Shown here in pieces: positions 56,891 through 64,000 of a DNA stretch of 64,000 bases. The notes beneath the pieces were generated by a model. The model saw only the letters and a list, made by a program, of their open reading frames with translations, was not told where the DNA came from and searched no databases. Position 1 is the first letter of the stretch. The number at the start of each line of letters is the position of its first letter. A program made the position numbers and the translations under genes. Source of the DNA: Panonychus citri (Eukaryota > Arthropoda > Arachnida > Trombidiformes > Tetranychidae); NCBI RefSeq assembly GCF_014898815.1, contig NW_026515416.1, forward strand, positions 1,178,001 to 1,242,000. The letters are read 5' to 3'.

Positions 56891-58719
56891 TCAGGGTGTT
56901 GAACAATTTGAATTTATCTCTGTACACCTCGGAACCATATCAATTGAACCATTGGTAATTGATTTAGTATTATTTGAATGGGTTGATCGAGTTGAATTGT
57001 TGGCATAATTTGATTGTTGCTTTTTATTACGATAATTTGAACGATAACCATTACCAATAACGACCCCACCAAGGCCGGTGGGACTTGTATTGGCGGTGTT
57101 ATTGGTTCCACCGGCATTATAATTATTGGGATAGAATCTTTTTCCAGCAACTCGACGTCTCATTGACAAATTATTCCACTTTGAATCATATTGATCTTTA
57201 TGATTAGAACAACAGAAACACAATATACTTTGGAAATATCGACGAAATCTAATCAAAAGTAAACAACAAAACAAAGCTAATTAAATGTCTTCTCTTTAAC
57301 AATATTGTTTATCATCTTAATTACCTTCCATTCATTTTGTAATATATCACAGGATTGTAGATTGAATTGGACATTGCTAACCAATAGATCGCCAGGTAAA
57401 TGTTTTGTATATTCTTATAATGTGATATTTTTGGAAAATGAAATATAATCAGAAAATAGATATGATAAGGTAACCAGCAGATGACGAAAATAAATACAAC
57501 AGCAATTAACATGCGAACGATCTGATTAAATTGTTGGAAAATAGAAGAAGAAGAAAAAAATTACTTGTAAATTAAGTTTTCACTTCGATGATCAACTTGA
57601 TTGAACAATTAACGAGTTTTCTATTAGATTTGATAACAATCAATTAACTTGAATTAATCGTTCTTGTTATAAATAAATTGTTACTCGATTTTGTTGTTTA
57701 TCTTTTTTTTTCAGAAAAAACTTTTTATTTTACTTTCTAAGTTTCGAAGTCACGAATTTTTTTTCCTCATTGTGATAAGTTCAATTTTCATTAACTTTTT
57801 TTTTCTACTCTTCGATTACTCAATTAGCTGGTTTGCTGATTAATTGTTGAAAAGCAATTAATTGATTGTTTATTGTGTTATTACAACGTTTAAATATTAG
57901 ATTATTGATAAAATGTTTCATCTAATCATGTCGATATTATTTCATCATGTTTCAGTTTAATCAGTCAATTGGAATGTAAATTCTGATGGAAATCTTGATT
58001 TTGTTTCCTTACATTTATCGTATGAATAGTCTGTGATTGCAATTAGCTTAATGAGATTATAATAAACATGCAATCTCATGATGGAAATGATTAAGATATT
58101 CAATCAAATTTGATGAATCAATTCAATGTTTCGTAACTTGTTGTTGCTATCAATTTGGTTATATTGGTTAATTGATTTTCTCCTCGTTAATTGTTACAAG
58201 TTAATGTTTCATACCTTTCTTTTGGCTTTAATTGCACTCTTAAGACGGTCAGTTATCTCACCGATACTTTGACCTCCCCAAAGGACAGAGATCATCTGAG
58301 GATAAGTAGCTGCCATTGTCATGACAGGCACAATGTAGGTTATCAAGAGGAAAACAATATTATACCTGAGAAAGAAATAAAAATAATATAAACAATCAAA
58401 TTTACTATTAAATTACCAACAAGAAAAAGAGAGATGTAGTTATAAATAGAACTGTAATTTGATTCAGTTTCATGGTGATTTTCATGAGAAGGTTAAAACT
58501 TACACATAATCAGTTGAAGAGTAACCAGCAAACCCATCAGGCCACTTTAGTAGGCAAACAGTTCGTAGTGAACCATCAGGATAAATGTACGTTACCGTCA
58601 ATGAGAATAATAAATTAGGCAATGAGATTATCGCACCGATAATCCAGATTAGATTAAGAATGATTAATGTCGCTCTTCTGGACATTCGTGAGCTTAATGG
58701 TCGCACAATAGCAATATAC
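56891..58719 (-). CDS. Tachykinin-type neuropeptide GPCR, 3' half
   Basis: Rhodopsin-family receptor, Gq/Gs-coupled in insects, for tachykinin-related peptides. Exons (minus) 58504-58719, 58215-58365, 57325-57521 and 56891-57248 join in phase to give 306 residues, from the RYIAIVRPL end of TM3 to the stop. TM4 is LIILNLIWIIGAIISLPNLL. ECL2 has VCLLKWPDG and TM5 is YNIVFLLITYIVPVM. ICL3 has VLWGGQSIGEITDR and KAKRKIVRM. TM6 carries CWLPYHIYF. TM7 has YWLAMSNSIYNPVIYYKMN (NPxxY). These match Drosophila TkR99D/TkR86C closely. The C-tail has a CFCC palmitoylation-type cluster and an Asn-rich end. The donor-phase start means exons for TM1-TM3 lie upstream. I could not find them up to position 64000, so the intron exceeds 5.2 kb or the exons are outside the window. 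Confidence 0.9.
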
Positions 58720-61700
58720 CTTGAGGGGAAAATAAGAGACAATTAGTAAATCGTAAGGAAAAAATAAATATTCAAATGTAAAACATTTCAAATTGATTGA
58801 GATTAGTTTACATTCATTGAACTCACAATATTCAAAGTAAACAAGGAAACTACAATTAAGTTAATTTGATTTCATTGATCAAATTTCCAACCCTAAATCT
58901 CAACACTTGACAATAGCTAATTGTCAGGATGATTAAATAATATCATTGACAATTGTTTTCCATTATGATTAACAAATGTGTTTACTTTTCTGTTGACAAT
59001 TTAATCAAATTAAAAAGCCCAAATTTTGATTATACTAATTATTTAATCAACTAATATATTGATTAAAACTCTGTTTCAAAATCAAGGACACTCATGATGA
59101 AACATTTTAATTGTTATTATCAATACTTATTCATGATTAGCATTCAAATTGAAATTGTTGTTGTAAATTACTCAATAATCAACAATCAACAGATAATTGT
59201 AAACAATTTATCAACATTATTGGAAAATGTTGATATAAATTAAGTTTACTATTAACAATTAATCATATCAACATTTATTGTTCAGTGGTATTGAAGATAC
59301 TTGGGAAAAGGAAAAAGGAAAATATAATTTACTCATATTAATAATAGAGGGAAACAAAGAATCGGTTACCATGGTTACTATACAGAATTCATTGATAAAA
59401 AGGATTCAGTTGAGAAAAATATGAGAAGAGGAAGAAAAAAATATCAAATGAAAATGAATTAATCTATTACTTAATTAAGGTAAAGAAAATACGTTAATAA
59501 AGTTAACTGATTAACTTATTAATCAATGGAAAAGATAATTATGCAATCATGTGTCTTTGTATTACAATTACTTATAAGAAGATAATTAATTGTAATCGGA
59601 AGTGTTTAAGATAATTAATCAAATCAGATTAAGTTATTAATATTAATTCTGTCTGGTTATCCTTTTTTTTTACCAGGATTTCTGATAATATTTATTTCCG
59701 CTTCCTAATTACAGATAAATATCCTTTTACAATGAGCTAATTAACTTGATTGTATTTGTTTGACTTTAATTACAATTAAATTGTCTACAAATCCTTTGAG
59801 ATTATCAAGGTTACAATTTAGATTACACAATTGGAAGGTTAATTGTTTAAGTATCAATAGCATAATAAGAAGGTCAGAACAGTTCTAAGATTCGTAAGGT
59901 TAAGGTTTCTCGAAGACTCGAAAATGTTGAGAGAAAGTTTTTTTCTTCTCGAGTATTAATCCTTTCGAGTGACTGATTAACAATGAATAATGTTCATGAT
60001 AAAATCTGTCCAATCAACGAATTGAATCAACTTGTTTTTCTTTTGCCTTCACCATGATGCTGATTATCATGATGAAATTATGATAAAAAGTGACTGAGTA
60101 AATATTTTATCATCATCAAGTTCATTATCAAGAAACTTTTACTCAGTGTTATGATGAATTTCATGTAGACTTTTGTTGAACTTTTTTTTTTATCAAATTT
60201 TGACGACACATTTGACTAATCATTTTGATGGCAATTGATTTGAAAAGTTTAACTTGTGATTTATTTTTACACCTTAATCACTATGATGAGAACGTGATTA
60301 ACCAGAAAATCCTGAGATTGGTGGTGTAAATAAAAATTCTGGTGAATTAAAGTTTAGATTTTCAGTTATATTTACATACATGATGATACTTGGAGAAAAT
60401 TATTCAACTGGATAACTGAACAAATTTGAAACTTTATGTTTATTATTGAGATTCATCATCAATTATCCATTGGGAATAAATATAATATAATATAATTCTC
60501 TCCATATGGTTCGAGAATCTTTTCAACAACTTTTCAGTTGGAACTTGAACTTTTCGAAAAGTTCAATCAATATTGAACTTCTAAAATAATAATAATAACA
60601 AAATTTAAAAGAAAAACACTTAATCCGATTTAGTGATTAAGATCTCAAGTTAAGTCAATTAAATTGAGGAGACATCATTTTCTAATTAAAATGCTAACAC
60701 TACAAATAATTGATTAGATTTTCATTAACCATCACAATTAATTGGATGAAGAATATCAAACTAATTTGATTATTTATTAAAGTTCAATAAGTTATCATCA
60801 AATTTTCAGCATCTTTTTTGTTTAAAACCAGAAAATGAAAGTACGAAAACTTTAATCAAAAATCAAATTCTAAAACTGATTTTTGAAGATTATCATGATT
60901 ATAATGAGAAACTGTCACTTTCACCACCTTTTATTTCAGAATTGATAAAAAGGGATAAAAGTTCAGACAGTTATTGAAATGGTAATGATCATGAAAAAGG
61001 TCAAATCAGATTTCAATTATCATGAAAACTGATTGAACAAAATACAAGGTGACCAATGGTGATTGGTCAGCAACTAGATACTGAATATCTTGAACCTCTG
61101 AAGTATCATAAGTACATGAATTTATATATTTATAAATTTCTTTCGCAACAATTTATCCGAATTCAAATTACTTTCTCTCTCTCTCTCTCTCTCTCATGGT
61201 ATGAACATTTCAAATTGATATCACAGGTAATACAATTACCATGGACCTTGAAATGTTTTACTGGTCAGTTGGAGTAAATTGGGTTTCTCAAGGGTCCAAA
61301 ATAAGAAGAGAATAGAGAAACTTATCTTCTCCATGATTGAAACTCTGAATTATCATGATTCAAGTCAAAAACAGACCATATCCTGAATTCTGTTGGACAC
61401 AATAATCCATTGGAGGGAGGAAAAAAAACCGATTTAGTTATTTACTTTCATATTACATTATAATAATAATAGTAACACTTGAGATCAATTGAGAATTGAA
61501 AATGATAATATCACTGAAAGATACTTTTCCTGATCAACTTACTCTTATTCCCATGTAAGTTTATTGTTCATCAACATCATATCCTAATAACCATGAAATG
61601 ACCTTCAAGTAAATAATATCAAGTCAATTTGATTTGCTATCGATTAAGTAAAATGTTGAGATGTATTATAATAAATAATACTCGATACGTTTCAAGCTAA

Positions 61701-64000
61701 CAATCTGTAAGATAATATTTATTATCATAACGATATAATTGTAATCGTATCAAGATGAATCATGATAAAAACTGAATTTAGTCAATCTCAACTAATCACA
61801 ACTATTAGCATGGTAACAATAAGGAACAAGGTTGACCAGCAAATCTATTACATCATCATCATCATCATCAGACCATTTCTTGTATAAACACAAACTGAAT
61901 CCGTTTCAATGTTTCAGTTCAGAATTTGTTTCTCATATCATCAACTTTATCATGTTCAACAAAAGCATCAAAAATTGGGTAAGAAAAGGTAGTTGTTGTA
62001 ATATATATTATCTTTTGTTGTTACAGAATAAAATTCCGTATGGAATAATATTGTCTCCAGAATTGAACAAAGAATACAAAGCTTCGGTATTCAGTTCCAA
62101 TTCAGGTATTACATGAGCTCATGGTATTTCAAGGTAATAGTATTAACCTCTTGCCAGTAGACAGCAAAGTATTTTCAAGCATTGGTGGTTTTGGATATCA
62201 TGTTATTTCATGGTGAATGCTAATTCGTCTGATTTACTTTTTTTAGCTCCAATAATATTATAATATTGAATTCTGTAAATAAATATTTTTTTTTATAATT
62301 GTTCATATCATATTTTTATCTCTAGCATTTACCAAAACAAAGTATATTTTTATATATATCATTCATGGTAAATGCCTGAGATCTGATTGACTGATTCATG
62401 TTTTTATCTTGGAATCATAATATTAGTAGAAAATGATTCTGATAAAATATGATGACACTTATTCAGTTAAAATAACAAATTGATTAGGAAAAGTATCTCT
62501 GGTTATTATTTTTATCAACATTCTGAAGAGATTCTGAAAGATTTCCGGACATCATGTTGATCTGAAATTCATTTTGAAAAGGTTATGTTCAATGTCAAAT
62601 TAGAGCTTATTAACTTTCACCTTGATTACTTTCCCATTCAATTTCCATTCAGTTAATTTATCATGAATCAGGGTCACTCGGTTTTAATAGTTTTCCTTTA
62701 TCTCATGCAACTTGAGTGACCAACAATAATCTTCACCTAAACCTTGAAACTTAATCTTACCTGAACTCAGAGTAAACATAAACTACACCCATGTAAGGAT
62801 ATTAAACTAATCTCAAGGTAAAAATATCTCATACATTCATGAATTCAGGTAATCATTTTTTTTGCTGAACTTTTTCATATTGAACTTTTTTCTTACTTCG
62901 TTACAACAACAATAATTTCAAGTTTACTTCCCTCAACTCCCTGTTCAGGGAAGGAGAAGTTGATAAGGAATAATAATAATTTCCATGGTTAAATTAGAAT
63001 CAGAAAAATATTATTTACAATCATCATGGTAAAGGTAAGAAAAGACCACGATGCTGAATGGGCAGAAAAAAAATCTGATCGATTCATGTTGAAACTTATA
63101 TTCATTCACCATGATTATTATTTGGAATGTGAAAGTAAATATTGAATTTGAATTGATGATAAAGATTATGAGATTAACATGATAATGTGAAAAGACAAAT
63201 AAATTTCATGGTGATCATTTCAATGGATTGAATTTGTTTACCAAATATCCTGTTTGTTGAATATCATTGATTCACAAGTGATTATTATCGTTACGAGTAT
63301 TCATTCACCTCTCATGGAATCTCAAATTACGCTGAGATTGTTATTTTCTGTGGAAACGATAATCTTAAAGTCTCTCCATGTATTCAGCAAGCTTTTCGAA
63401 AAGTTCTGAGAACTTTTTTTCTGCTTATTTTTTGTTCGTTTTGCTTTTTTTTTCCTTTGCTTCTTTCTTTCTTATTATTATCTTGGTTATTCAAGTTACC
63501 ATCATCATCATCATGATCAGAATTAACTTTCAGAATTTAATCCGCAATTTCATGTAATACTTTTCAAGGTGATAAAAAAAAGTTCATAAATATAAATTCA
63601 GCGACAATAAGTAGCTCAGAGATGAAAAATTTTCTTTCTCCATTTGTATTAGTTAATAAGTCTCATCTGAATTTCAAATGAAATCACAAATAATTTGATC
63701 GGTATCAATCCCAAGAAGATCATCATGTTATATTTCATATGAATTCTCAGTGAGGAAGGAAAAAAAATAGCATAACAATTTAAATAAATTGTTCATGTAA
63801 ATCAACAAGAAAAAAAGTTTCGAAATTACAAAATTCCGATTTGACTCTGAATCGATCATGTTAATAAGTGTATCGACTTTTTTTCAACAGGTATTTCAAT
63901 CATCACTTGAGTTGAGATTCGAGATGAAAAAAAAGAGTCTCAAAAGAGTCTCTTATGAAATCTTACATTTCAAACATGATATTCAGACTCAGAACTTTTA
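58720..64000 (-). other. Presumed GPCR intron, no gene seen
   Basis: AT-rich sequence without a convincing exon on either strand. A (CT)n tract is at 61173-61195. An open frame at 61832-62116 looks like chance. No transposon, RNA gene or repeat of the families above was recognised. Confidence 0.5.

Noticed and set aside
60505..60520. GGTTCGAGAATC resembling a tRNA T-loop
   Set aside because: No matching acceptor stem or anticodon arm around it.
61832..62116. Plus-strand open frame in the presumed GPCR intron
   Set aside because: No similarity, low-complexity start and no splice support; looks like chance in AT-rich DNA.

Overview
This window is a piece of an AT-rich animal nuclear genome. 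Genes have GT-AG introns, protein linkers are full of Ser, Asn, Gln and His runs, and introns carry many (CT)n tracts. The gene set (E75-type nuclear receptor, BBS9, DAP1, tachykinin-type receptor, alpha-class aldolase) points to an arthropod. Small gene spacing, intron style and composition suggest a mite-like chelicerate, but that placement is inference only.

Layout, left to right. Fructose-bisphosphate aldolase (minus, 3' end outside the window) is divergent from an AF9/ENL YEATS-domain gene (plus). MDP1 phosphatase (minus) converges on the YEATS gene. Next is an intronless E75-like nuclear receptor copy with three frame breaks (11.4-13.5 kb), lying between two same-orientation copies of a dispersed repeat. 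The second repeat copy is split by a MULE-type transposon with a perfect 10-bp target duplication. NMD3 (plus) follows, then a doubtful small minus ORF and a UBE2E-family ubiquitin-conjugating enzyme (plus). A compact secreted VWC-VWD protein (minus) comes next, then BBS9/PTHB1 (plus, two frame breaks). DAP1 (minus) has a 7.6-kb first intron that hosts a complete secreted His/Gly-rich gene on the other strand, a foldback element and an exact 243-bp tandem duplication. SETD1/Set1 (plus, one frame break) follows, and then the 3' half of a tachykinin-type GPCR (minus) whose 5' exons lie beyond the right edge.

The genes are mostly housekeeping or regulatory: glycolysis, transcription elongation (YEATS/AHD), H3K4 methylation (SETD1), 60S export (NMD3), ubiquitin conjugation, cilia (BBS9), BMP-type extracellular modulation and neuropeptide signalling. 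They do not form one pathway. Neighbouring genes alternate strand almost without exception, giving shared divergent promoters and convergent 3' ends.

Most notable are the E75-like block bracketed by repeats, the nested MULE insertion, near-identical CTCF-like motifs in several promoter regions, the 19-bp hairpin and foldback element, and the fact that all six frame breaks fall in homopolymers or a GT repeat. That last point suggests residual consensus errors for at least some of them. I found no CRISPR, rRNA or tRNA genes.
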